Positions 45,392 to 54,341 of a stretch of DNA of 64,000 nt are shown piece by piece. Positions within the stretch are counted from its first letter, which is position 1, and the number at the start of each line of letters is the position of its first letter. The position numbers and the translations under genes were made by a program. The notes beneath the pieces are model-generated. The model worked only from the letters and a program-made list of their open reading frames with translations. It was not told the origin of the DNA and made no database searches. This DNA is from CAWEWH01 sp963812775 (GTDB taxonomy: Bacteria; Pseudomonadota; Alphaproteobacteria; Rhizobiales; Beijerinckiaceae). The stretch spans positions 930,001 to 994,000 of the forward strand of contig CAWEWH010000005.1 in assembly GCA_963812775.1 (NCBI GenBank), in the 5' to 3' direction.

Positions 45392-45646
45392 GGCGCGCGT
45401 ACCTTCGCTCGCATCGGGCCAACTCGCTGCTCGCCTGTCGCGGCGTCCGTCATTCGACCCTCCGCCGCCGCCTTGGATACGCAATCAGCCGCGTGATAGC
45501 ATCGATCGCAAAGCTGTTTCCTTCGCCGCCGGCGTCTCGCCGCAGCGAACTCGTGCATGGCGGCTGCGTCCAGGATCATGAAGAAGCGCACCGCCACGCG
45601 CCGCGCCGTGATGCCGGGCGCGTGACACGTGTTGGGGAGTACGCCG

Positions 45647-46849
45647 ATGAAAGCTGCGCTCGTCACCGAGGGACTCGATCCGACGCTCGGCGCCTGGGAG
45701 CTGCCGCCTGAGCTCGTCATGCTGCGCGACACCGTGCGCCGCTTCATGAACGAGGAGGTCAAGCCCGAGGAGGACAAGGTCCCGCACAACGCCTTCAAGC
45801 TGCCGCCCGACGTGCTGGCGGGCCTGCGCGCCAAGGCCAAGAAGCTCGGCCTGTGGTGCATGCAGTCGCCCGCCAAATATGGCGGCGCCGGCCTGCCGCT
45901 CCTGGCGCAGGCGGTGGTGGCCGAGGAGGCCGCCAAGTGCCGCATGGGCCTCTATATCGGCGCCTGCGGCGCCTTCGGGTTCGACCCGCCGCTGGTGATT
46001 TTCGATTCCACCCGCGCCCACATCGAGAAATACGGCATCCCGTCGATCGAGCGCGGCGGCAAGTCGTTCGTCGCCATCACCGAGCCGTCCGGCGGCGCCG
46101 ATCCGGCCCGCGCCATCCGCACCAAGGCGGTCAAGAAGGGCGACCGCTACATCCTCAACGGCCAGAAGATCTTCATCTCCGGCGCCAACGACGCGGTGTG
46201 GGGGTTGTGCTTCGCGCGCACCGGCGAAGGCGGGGCCGGCGGCATTTCCTGCTTCATCATCGACACCGACAAGCCGGGCTTCGAGGCGCGTCCCTTCAAC
46301 GTCATCCGTTCCTGGTCGCCGTGCGTGGTGACGTTCACCGACTATGAAGTGCCCGAGGAGAACCGCATCGGCGAGGAGAACAAGGGCTTCGAGCTGTGCC
46401 AGAAATGGCTGGTGCATGCCCGCGTACCCTATTCGGCCGCCACCATCGGGGTGGCGCAGGCGGCCCTCGACATGGCCGTGGAATGGGCCAAGCAGCGCCA
46501 CACCTTCGGCTCGCTGCTCGCCGACAAGCAGGCCATCCAATGGATGATCGCCGACAGCGAGATCGAGCTGCGCGCCGCCCGTCTCCTCGTCTACCAGTCG
46601 GCCTGGAACGGCCAGCTCGGCCGCGACATCAAGATCGACGCCTCCGTCGCCAAGGTCTACGCCACCGAAGCGGCGGGCCGCGTCGTCGACCGCTGCATCC
46701 AGATTTTCGGCGGCCTCGGCGTCTCGGCCGAATTGCCCCTCGAACGCTGGTATCGCGAGCTGCGCATCCGCCGCATCGGCGAGGGGCCATCGGAGGTTCA
46801 CCGCATGGTGCTGGCCCGCTCCATGCTCTCCTCGCGCAAGCGCAATTAG
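45647..46849 (+). CDS. Acyl-CoA dehydrogenase family protein
   Basis: The 400-aa FAD enzyme has FVAITEPSGGADPARAI (FAD/substrate loop), GQKIFISGANDAVWG, QRHTFGSLLADKQAIQWMIA and the C-terminal QIFGGLGVSAELPLERWYRE. The catalytic Glu is in GEGPSEVHRMVLA. The start is ATG 45647, with GGGGAG upstream. It is first in a same-strand group with an enoyl-CoA hydratase and a CoA-transferase, so it probably oxidises the acyl-CoA formed by the transferase. Confidence 0.92.
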   Translation: MKAALVTEGLDPTLGAWELPPELVMLRDTVRRFMNEEVKPEEDKVPHNAFKLPPDVLAGLRAKAKKLGLWCMQSPAKYGGAGLPLLAQAVVAEEAAKCRMGLYIGACGAFGFDPPLVIFDSTRAHIEKYGIPSIERGGKSFVAITEPSGGADPARAIRTKAVKKGDRYILNGQKIFISGANDAVWGLCFARTGEGGAGGISCFIIDTDKPGFEARPFNVIRSWSPCVVTFTDYEVPEENRIGEENKGFELCQKWLVHARVPYSAATIGVAQAALDMAVEWAKQRHTFGSLLADKQAIQWMIADSEIELRAARLLVYQSAWNGQLGRDIKIDASVAKVYATEAAGRVVDRCIQIFGGLGVSAELPLERWYRELRIRRIGEGPSEVHRMVLARSMLSSRKRN

Positions 46850-46883
46850 CGTCGCGCAAGCGCAACTAGCGCCGGAGCGCCCC

Positions 46884-47663
46884 ATGTCCATCGACTTCAC
46901 TCTTGAGGATGGTGTCGCCACCATCGTCATCAATCGTCCCGAGCGCATGAACGCCATGGACGAGGAGCACTATCGCGGCCTGTCGGAATGCTGGATCAGG
47001 GTCAGGGACGACAACGATGTGCGCGTCGCCATCGTCACCGGCGCCGGCGACAAGGCGTTCACGGCCGGCGCCGATCTCAAGTCCTATGTCACGACGCGCA
47101 ACAAGCACGGCCTCGCCGACGTGTGGCTGACGCAGAGGGACCAGATCCTCAACCGTGGCCTGGAAGTGTGGAAGCCCGTCATCGCCGCCGTCAACGGCTA
47201 TTGCCTGGCGGGCGGCGTCACGCTGCTCATGGCCACCGACATCCGCGTCGCGGCCTCGCACGCCACCTTCAACATCGCCGAGGTGAAGCGCGGCATCATC
47301 GCCGGCAATGGCGGCACGCAGCGCATCCTCGCGCAGCTGCCTTATCCCATTGCCATGGAGATGCTGCTGACCGGCGACAGCATCGATGCCGCGCGCGCCG
47401 AGCGCTGGGGCCTCGTCAACAAGGTGGTGCCCATGAAGGATCTCATGGCCACCGCCCACGACTATGCCCGCCGCATCGCCGCCAACGCGCCGCTTGCCGT
47501 GCAGGCCGCCAAGGAGCTTGCCGTCAGGGCCCGCGGCATGAACCTCAATGACGGCCTGCGCATGGAGTCCCTGGTATCGCGTCTTCTCAGCTTCACCGAG
47601 GACGCCAAGGAAGGCCCCACCGCCTTCGCCGAGAAGCGCAAGCCGAATTTCAAGGGCCGCTGA
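46884..47663 (+). CDS. Enoyl-CoA hydratase/isomerase family protein
   Basis: The 259-aa crotonase has GDKAFTAGADLKSYV (first oxyanion hole), AAVNGYCLAGGVTLLMATDI (second) and NIAEVKRGIIAGNGGTQRIL (catalytic region). It lies between the acyl-CoA dehydrogenase (34 bp upstream) and the CoA-transferase (2 bp downstream), in an evident operon for CoA-ester degradation. Confidence 0.92.
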   Translation: MSIDFTLEDGVATIVINRPERMNAMDEEHYRGLSECWIRVRDDNDVRVAIVTGAGDKAFTAGADLKSYVTTRNKHGLADVWLTQRDQILNRGLEVWKPVIAAVNGYCLAGGVTLLMATDIRVAASHATFNIAEVKRGIIAGNGGTQRILAQLPYPIAMEMLLTGDSIDAARAERWGLVNKVVPMKDLMATAHDYARRIAANAPLAVQAAKELAVRARGMNLNDGLRMESLVSRLLSFTEDAKEGPTAFAEKRKPNFKGR

Positions 47664-47665
47664 GC

Positions 47666-48851
47666 GTGGCGGCGCGCCGACCCTTCGAAGGCCTCACCGT
47701 TCTCGACATGGGCCAGATCTATCAGGGGCCCTATGCCGGGTTCCTGCTCGCCATGGCGGGCGCCTTCGTCATCAAGGTCGAGCCGAAGAGCGGCGAGAAT
47801 TTGCGCCGGCGCACGCGCTCCTTTCCGTTCGCCATGCTCAACTCCAACAAGAAGTGCGTCACCGTCGACCTGAAGTCGCCCGACGGCAAGGCGCTGTTCG
47901 AGAAGCTCGTCGCCAAGGCCGACGTGCTGATCGAGAATTACGCGCCGGCCGTCATGGACAAGCTCGGCGTCGGCGCCGCGCGCCTCTTGGCCGTCAACCC
48001 GCGCCTCGTCTACGCGCAGGGTTCCGGCTACGGGCTCTCCGGTCCCGACCGCGATCTCCTCGCCATGGACCTGACCGTTCAGGCCATGTCGGGCGTCATG
48101 AGCGTCACCGGTGAGCCGGACGGGCCGCCGCTCAAGGCCGGCCCCGCCATCTGCGACTTCTTCGGCGGCATCCATCTCTATGCCGGCATCGCCACCGCCC
48201 TCTATAATCGCCAGCATTCAGGGCGTCGGCGGCATCGTCGAAGTGTCCATGCAGGAGGCGGTGTTTCCCAGCATGGCGTCGAATGTCGGTCTCTACTACG
48301 ACAAGGACCGCGTTCCCGAGCGCACCGGCAACCGGCACGGCGGCATGGCGGTGTCGCCCTACAACGTCTATCCGAGCAAGGACGGCGGCTTCGTGGCCAT
48401 CTTCGCGAGCACCGACCATCATTGGGCGGCGCTCGCCCGCGCCATCGGCCGGCCGGAATGCGCCGACGATCCGCGCTTCAAGGAAGGCGAGCGCCGCGTC
48501 GAGCACATGCATCTCGTCGACGAGATGGTCGAGCAATGGACCATGGCGCACACCCGCGACGAGATTTGCGAGATCGCCGCCGCCCACCGCGTGCCTTTCG
48601 CGCCGGTGCGCGACCTGATCGAGGTACTCAACGATCCGCACATGCATGCGCGCGGCGCGCTGCAACGCGTCGAGCACCCGCAATACGGCACGGTCGTGCT
48701 GCCGCAGAGCCCCATCCGCCATGCCGGCATCGCCCAGCCGGCCATCGCGCCGAGCCGCGCCCTTGGCGCCGACAACCGGGAAATCTATTGCGAGTGGCTC
48801 GGCCTCTCTGAGAAGGAATTCTCCCGTCTCTCGAGCGCAGGGGCGATCTGA
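47666..48851 (+). CDS. Family III CoA-transferase (CaiB/BaiF) (one frameshift)
   Basis: The reconstructed protein of 394 aa begins FEGLTVLDMGQIYQGPYAG. The nucleophile Asp is in LAMDLTVQAMSG, and conserved blocks LNSNKKCVTVDLKSPDGK and IVEVSMQEAVFPSM are present. The frame shifts one base near 48217 (RQH, then QGVGGIVEVS, if one T of CATTCAG is removed); 1186 bp is 395 codons plus one. Start GTG 47666, 2 bp after the hydratase stop. The transferred acid is unknown. Confidence 0.85.
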
Positions 48852-48877
48852 TGCGGTCAGGCGGAACGCAGCCGTGC

Positions 48878-50138
48878 CTACACGGCACCCGTCTCGCTCA
48901 GGCGCCGGATGTCCGTTGCGGAATAGCCCAGCGCCTTCAAGACCTTGCCCGTGTGCTGGCCGGCATCGGGCGCCGGCCGCCGCAGCGCCGACGGCGTGCG
49001 CGTCAGCGCCGTTGCCTGGCCGACCAGGTCGAGCGCCCCGAGCTTGCTGTGGCGCACCGGCTGCACCTGGCCGAGGCTCTTCACGTGCGGGTCGGAGAAT
49101 GTCCGGTCGACGGAATAGATCGGCCCGCTCGGCACGCCAGCCGCATTGAGGGCATCGATCCAATGCTGGGACGGGCGTGTGCGCGTCACCTCGCCGATCG
49201 CCGCGTTCAGCTTCAAGCGGTTCTGGGAGCGGACCTTGCCGTGCGCGAACTCGGCATCCGTCGTCCATTGCGGCGTGCCGAGAACGCTGCAGAGCCGCGC
49301 GAACATGCGGTTGCTGGCTGCCGCGATGTTGATGTGGCCGTCCTGCGTCGGGAACACGCCGGTCGGGATGCCGGTCGGGTGGTCGTTGCCGGCCTGCGGC
49401 GGCACTTCCTTGCCGATCAGCCAGCGCGCCGCCTGGAAATCCAGCATCTGGATCATGCGCCTGCAGGAGCGACGTGTGGATCCACTGGCCCTTGCCGGAG
49501 CGCTCGCGTTCGAACAGCGCCATCAGCACTCCGAAGGCGAGGAGAATGCCGGCCGTGAGATCGGCGATCGGGATGCCGACGCGCACCGGCCCCTGGCCCG
49601 GCAGCCCGGTGATCGACATGAGGCCGCCCATGCCCTGAGCGATCTGGTCGACGCCGGGCCGGTCGCGATAAGGTCCGCTCTGGCCGAAGCCCGAGATGCT
49701 GGCATAGACGAGGCGCGGGTTGAGCCGTTGCAGCTTGTCGTAGTCGATGCCGAGACGATGCTTCACGTCGGGGCGGAAGTTCTCGACCACGACGTCGGCC
49801 TCTTCGGCGAGCCGCTTGAAGATGGCAAGCCCTTCCGGATGCTTCAGGTTGAGCGACAGGCTGCGCTTGTTGCGATGCAGGTTCTGGAAGTCGAAGCCGT
49901 GACGCAGGCCGGTCACGTCATCGTCGCCCTTGGTCGGCATCTCGACTTTGATCACGTCGGCGCCCCAATCGGCGAGCTGGCGCACGCAGGTCGGGCCGGC
50001 GCGCGCGTGCGTGAGATCGAGCACCTTGATGCCGGCCAGCGGGCCCTTGCCTCTGGCCGTCCATGCCGTTGCCGCTCTGCGCTTCGCGGCCGGCGCGCGC
50101 GCCCGCGCCCCGGACGTGCCCTTGCGTTTGACTGCCAT
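48878..50138 (-). CDS. Second family III CoA-transferase (CaiB/BaiF) (one frameshift)
   Basis: The reconstructed 419-aa protein, converging on the previous gene, has a basic N-terminal extension (VKRKGTSGARARAPAAKRR), then GIKVLDLTHARAGPTCVRQL, a region VDQIAQGMGGLMS with the nucleophile Asp, and GHINIAAASNRMFARLCSVL. The frame shifts by one base near 49464 (HTSLLQA, then MIQMLDFQAARWLIG). The start is ATG 50138, with GGGAG upstream. The long frame that seems to join it with antisense of the first transferase is an artefact. Confidence 0.85.
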
Positions 50139-50253
50139 GGTGTCTCGCTCCCGCGCCGTCATAGCGCGAAGGCGCCACCACCGCGAGGGGGAGGGCGGCA
50201 GGAAGGGTTTCGATGTGACGTGTGAGGTTGCGGGACCGGCTCAGGCGCCGATG

Positions 50254-50400
50254 TCAGTAGAGGCTGGCGAGCAACCCCACCGTCGAGACGAGGTTGAGCG
50301 CGACAAACGCCAGGAACGCGACCCAAACGTAGGGGAAGCGGCCCTGCAAGAGGTCGCGATCTTCGTCATGGCTCTGGCGCAATGCGCACAGACTGGACAT
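50254..50400 (-). CDS. 48-aa single-helix membrane protein
   Basis: Minus-strand frame from ATG 50400 to TGA 50254, too short for most gene callers. It begins MSSLCALRQSHDEDRDLLQG, and a hydrophobic helix YVWVAFLAFVALNLVSTVGL runs nearly to the end. GGGGAA lies 5 nt before the ATG. The acidic amphipathic start plus one helix suggests a small membrane-complex subunit or regulator. I do not recognise the family. 50401-50552 shows nothing further. Confidence 0.6.
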   Translation of the reverse strand: MSSLCALRQSHDEDRDLLQGRFPYVWVAFLAFVALNLVSTVGLLASLY

Positions 50401-50552
50401 GGCATTTCCCCGTTGGCCTACAACCCCAGCAGAAATGACCTTGCGTTAAAGCGCTACGAATTGATGTGCGCCAGCGCACACCGCGGCGTCGCGCGGCGGT
50501 GAAACTTTCCTGCACCCCCGACGCGTTGATGAGTTAGCATCCGCCGACATCG

Positions 50553-51753
50553 GTGATTCTCGTGCCGAGCGACGACGATTTCTACGCACAGCTGCCGATC
50601 TTCGATGGCTTCGCCAACATCATGGAGCCGTCGCTGTATCGCCCCATTCCCGACGGCTGGTTCGTCGGGCTGACGGACGTTGTCGAGTTCGACGCGCGCC
50701 ATCGAGGCGGGCCGCTACAAGGCGGTCAATACGGCCGGTGCCTCGGTCATTGCCGCGGTCACCAACGCCTTGGGCAACCGCCTCTTCCCCTTCGCGTTCG
50801 GCGGCGACGGCGCCTCCTTCGCGGTTGCCGCCGGGAATTTCGACCTGGCGCGCGCCGCGCTTGCTGCAACCTCAACCTGGGCAGGCGAGGAACTTGATCT
50901 GCAGCTGCGCGCCGCGTTGGTTCCCGTCAAGCTGATCCGCGAGCAGGGCCTCGACGTGCGCGTTGCCCGCTTCGCTCCCTCCCGCAACGTCTCGTACGCC
51001 ATGTTCTCGGGCGGCGGCCTTGGCTGGGCGGAGCGGCAGATGAAGGAAGGCCGTTTCGCGGTGTCGCCGGCATCGGCAGGGGCGCGGCCCGATCTCAGTG
51101 GCCTGTCATGCCGCTGGCGGGAAATTCCGGCCGCGCACGGCACCATCTTGTCTCTCCTTGTGACGCCCATGGCCTATGGCGATCCCGGCTTTCGCGGCCT
51201 CGTTGAGGAGTTGCTGGCCATGATTGAGGCGAGCGACGAGGCCGCGCGCCCCGTGCCCGACGAGGCCCCCGGCGTTGCCTGGCCGCCGGCCGGCTTCGAT
51301 CTCGAGGCGCGCGCCACGCGCAAGTCGGACCAATCTCTGTTCGCCCGCCGCTTGAGCCTTTTGGCCGAAACGTTGTTCGGCTTTGTGGTGATGCGCTTTG
51401 GCTTGAAGGTCGGCGATTTCGACGCCAAGACCTACAAGCGCGAGGTGGTCGAGAACTCCGATTTCCGCAAATACGACGATGCCCTGCGCATGACGCTCGA
51501 CTGCTCGGCGGGCCTGGCCGATCGCATCGAGACGCGGCTTGGCAAGGCCGAGACCGATGGCATCGCGACGTTCGGCGTGCACCGGCAGCCCGCCGCCATC
51601 ATGACTTGCATCGTGCCGTCCATCTACGAGAGCAATCACGTGCATTTCGTCGACGGGGCAGCCGGCGGCTACGCGCTCGCGGCCAAGCGGCTCAAGGGGC
51701 GGGCGAGGGAACCTCAAGCTGGGCCGAAGTTAACCGTCTCCAAGCCGGCCTAG
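50553..51753 (+). CDS. DUF3095 protein (adenylyl-cyclase-like) (one frameshift)
   Basis: Reconstructed as 399 aa: DDFYAQLPIFDGFANIMEPS, GWFVGLTDVVESTRAIEAGR and NRLFPFAFGGDGASFAV match DUF3095. The segment DVxxSTxAIxxGRYK and the FGGDG motif recall the metal and nucleotide sites of class III nucleotide cyclases. The frame breaks near 50692, where one extra T interrupts VVE-STRAI; 1201 bp is 400 codons plus one. Starts GTG 50553 or 50562. The neighbouring gene is a GGDEF protein. Confidence 0.78.
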
Positions 51754-51871
51754 CGCGCCCAACGCCCATCGCTGTGCCGCAGCGACCCATGGGATAACCA
51801 AACATTCACTCTCTTAAGATCGTGACGCGCGCGTTTACGGTATCTTGCCTTCCTTGAGGGACGCTCCCCGG

Positions 51872-53188
51872 ATGGGTCCGCCGGGGATCGACCTGCAAAT
51901 GAACGCGCTTGGACGGTCCGTGCTTGGGCCGCTTGTGACGCTGGCCTGCGTGCTGGCGATCTCGCTCGCCAATCGGTATGTGGTCCCGATCGAGTTCCCT
52001 GCGCCGGTGCATTTGCTCGGCGTCGTGTTCGCGGCCTACATCGGCGGCGTCGTCTCGGGTCTTGTGAGCGCGGCCATCGTCATCGTGTTCACGGCGGTCT
52101 ATTTCTCGCCTGGCGGCGTGACGCTGCCTCTCGGCGATATGGCTTCGGAGCGGGTGGCGCTGGTTACGCTCGTTGCCCCCGTTTTGGCCGTGATGATCGC
52201 CACGATGCGCTCGCGCTTCGTGTTGACCCTGCGGCGGGAACGTCAGCAACGGCGCGCCGTTCAGGCCGCCCACAAGGACCTTCTCACCTTGCGCGCGGCG
52301 CTCGACCGGATCGAGGCCGGCGTGGTGCTCCTCGACCATGAGTTGCGCGCCGTGTTCATCAACGAGGCGTTCAGGCGCATGTGGCAGCTGCCCCCTGAGA
52401 AGGCAGACGCCAAGCCCGCTTTCGTCGGCCTGATGTATCACGGCCGCGACATCAACGCTTACGCCGTGCCGCCGCGCGAGCTCGACGCCTATATCGGCAC
52501 GCGCGTCGCCGCCGTCCAGGCTGGCGACACGACGCCAGCCGACATCCGCCTCGCCAATGGCGACATCCTGCGCTTCCAATGCAGCGTCCTGCCTGATGGC
52601 GGCCGCATGCTCGTCTATAACGACGTGACCGACCTCGTCCTGCAGGCCGAGCGCATGGAGAAGCTTGCCAATGTCGACGGTCTCACCGGCCTCTTCAATC
52701 GCCGTCACTTCCTGACCCTGGCGGAGGCCGAGTTTGCCCGCCATCGCCGCTACGGGCGGCCGCTGTCGCTGCTGATGCTGGACATCGACAATTTCAAGAT
52801 CGTCAACGACCGCTTCGGCCACGATGTCGGCGACCAGGCGATCTTCCATTTCGCCAATCTGTGCCAGGAGGGCAAGCGCCAGCCCGACGTCCTGGCGAGG
52901 CTCGGGGGCGAGGAGTTCGCGATGCTGCTTCCGGAGACCAAGCTCGAGGAGGCGCATCTCGTCGCCGAGCGGCTGCGTAAGGAGCTGGAGGCTCAGCCGG
53001 TATTCCTCGAGAGCGGTGAGATGGTCTCGATCACCGTGAGCGTCGGCGTGGCTCAGGCCGACAATCTCACATCCAGCCTCGGCGTGCTGATGAAGCAGGC
53101 CGACAAGCGGCTCTATGAGGCCAAGCAAGCTGGCCGCAATTGCGTCATGCCACGGCTACGCCAGCGCACGCCTGCCGCGGCGGCCTGA
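51872..53188 (+). CDS. Membrane PAS-GGDEF protein (diguanylate cyclase)
   Basis: About 438 aa: hydrophobic helices at the N-terminus (VLGPLVTLACVLAISLANRY, then LLGVVFAAYIGGVVSGLVSA), a coiled stretch, a PAS-like domain (ALDRIEAGVVLLDHELRAVF), and a GGDEF domain from DGLTGLFNRRHFLTLAEAEF. The active loop is RLGGEEFAMLLPE, an intact GGEEF, so c-di-GMP synthesis is expected. No EAL domain. The start is uncertain among TTG 51845, ATG 51872 (GAGGGA upstream) and ATG 51899. Confidence 0.88.
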   Translation: MGPPGIDLQMNALGRSVLGPLVTLACVLAISLANRYVVPIEFPAPVHLLGVVFAAYIGGVVSGLVSAAIVIVFTAVYFSPGGVTLPLGDMASERVALVTLVAPVLAVMIATMRSRFVLTLRRERQQRRAVQAAHKDLLTLRAALDRIEAGVVLLDHELRAVFINEAFRRMWQLPPEKADAKPAFVGLMYHGRDINAYAVPPRELDAYIGTRVAAVQAGDTTPADIRLANGDILRFQCSVLPDGGRMLVYNDVTDLVLQAERMEKLANVDGLTGLFNRRHFLTLAEAEFARHRRYGRPLSLLMLDIDNFKIVNDRFGHDVGDQAIFHFANLCQEGKRQPDVLARLGGEEFAMLLPETKLEEAHLVAERLRKELEAQPVFLESGEMVSITVSVGVAQADNLTSSLGVLMKQADKRLYEAKQAGRNCVMPRLRQRTPAAAA

Positions 53189-53194
53189 ACAGCA

Positions 53195-53713
53195 TCATCC
53201 GGGAATTCCATCGAGCAGCCGTAACAGCGCCTGCCAGCGCTCGGCTCCCAGCCGCTGGCGGAGACGGCGCTCGTGATCCGCCGCCAGCCCCTTGGCCTTG
53301 GCCAGCAGCGCCAGGCCTTCCCCGGTCAGGAAAAGCGCATGCGAGCGTCGGTCCGAGGGTGAGCGGCGCCTCTCGATCAGCCGCCGGCGTTCGAGCTCAT
53401 GCAGGACACGCACGAGACGGGCGCGCTCGATGCCGAGGGCCTGCGACAGGCTGATCTGCGACAGGCCGGGATTGGCCGCAACCACAACGAGGACGGAGTA
53501 TTGCGCCGGACGAAGGTCGGCGTCGGCGAGCGTGTCAATGAAATGCTGGAAGATCCAGACCTGGGCGCGGCGGATGCGATAGCCGAGATGCGCGTTGAGC
53601 ACGTCGAAGTCGATCGCCGCGCCGTCCTCCGCGGAAATCTCCCTCGGCACGGCGAGCTGCGCGCGCTCGGCAAGCACGTCGCCGCGGGCCACCTTCTCCC
53701 TCGCGCGACCCAT
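53195..53713 (-). CDS. MarR family transcriptional regulator
   Basis: The 172-aa winged-helix protein has LRPAQYSVLVVVAANPGLSQ, ISLSQALGIERARLVRVLHE (recognition helix region) and the wing LIERRRSPSDRRSHALFLT. The start is ATG 53713, with GGAGGGG. It is divergent from the thioesterase-ligase-ligase-amidohydrolase genes with an inverted repeat in between. By analogy with MarR repressors of hydroxycinnamate genes (HcaR/FerR types) it likely responds to an aryl-CoA. That ligand is inferred. Confidence 0.85.
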   Translation of the reverse strand: MGRAREKVARGDVLAERAQLAVPREISAEDGAAIDFDVLNAHLGYRIRRAQVWIFQHFIDTLADADLRPAQYSVLVVVAANPGLSQISLSQALGIERARLVRVLHELERRRLIERRRSPSDRRSHALFLTGEGLALLAKAKGLAADHERRLRQRLGAERWQALLRLLDGIPG

Positions 53714-53793
53714 CGCCCCTCCACCGCGCCGCTGCCGGCGCTGCACTGCAAACCGAACCCAGGCTTTCACTTTCCTGGATGGCATTGACGAAA

Positions 53794-53814
53794 ATAGTTG
53801 TCTAGAGCAACAAT
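53794..53814. promoter_or_regulatory. Probable MarR operator
   Basis: ATAGTTG-TCTAGAG-CAACAAT is a 7-bp inverted repeat with one mismatch, of typical MarR operator size, in the gap between the marR gene and the thioesterase gene. Confidence 0.55.
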
Positions 53815-53833
53815 AATCCAGGCGAGTTTGGCA

Positions 53834-54283
53834 TTGGCACACAGCACGAGCGCGGCAGTCGGCCGCCACACGATTCATGTCGGCTGGGGCGACGTTGACC
53901 CGGCCCAGATCGTGTTCTTCCCTCGCTATTTCGAATGGTTCGAAATCGGCACAGGCGTTCTGTTCGACAGCGTCGGCCTGCCGCTGCATCGCCTGTTCGC
54001 CGACCGTGGCATGGTTGGCATCCCGCTCGTGGATGTCGGCGCGCGCTTCCACTCCCCCTGCAAATGGGGCGATCGCCTCGACATGGAAAGCCGCGTCACG
54101 GAATGGAAGACGAGGAGCTTTCGCGTCGAGCACACGTTCTTCCGCAGCGGCGCGCTCGCCGCCGAGGGTCACGAGGTCAGGGTGTGGGCGATACCTGATC
54201 CGACCGGCGAGCGGTCCATGCGGGCCGGCGAGATTCCGAACGACGTCTTGGCCTGCTTCGGCCATGCCAAGGCGACCGCCTGA
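53834..54283 (+). CDS. Acyl-CoA thioesterase, 4-hydroxybenzoyl-CoA thioesterase family
   Basis: The roughly 149-aa hot-dog protein has VGWGDVDPAQIVFFPRYFEW, the 4HBT signature with the catalytic-position Asp. It probably releases an aromatic acid from its CoA ester in the pathway run by the next genes. No ATG is available; TTG 53834 has AGGCGAG at 7 nt, with TTG 53828 and TTG 53798 as alternatives. Confidence 0.82.
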   Translation: MAHSTSAAVGRHTIHVGWGDVDPAQIVFFPRYFEWFEIGTGVLFDSVGLPLHRLFADRGMVGIPLVDVGARFHSPCKWGDRLDMESRVTEWKTRSFRVEHTFFRSGALAAEGHEVRVWAIPDPTGERSMRAGEIPNDVLACFGHAKATA

Positions 54284-54341
54284 AGCAAGGCGGCCGAGCG
54301 ACGATGAGAGCCGCCACTTGTGCGGCGGGAGCGAAACCAGG

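Noticed and set aside
48132..50162. A 676-codon frame joining the second CoA-transferase to further sequence
   Set aside because: Past the frameshift at 49464 it reads the wrong frame of the transferase and then antisense of the first transferase.
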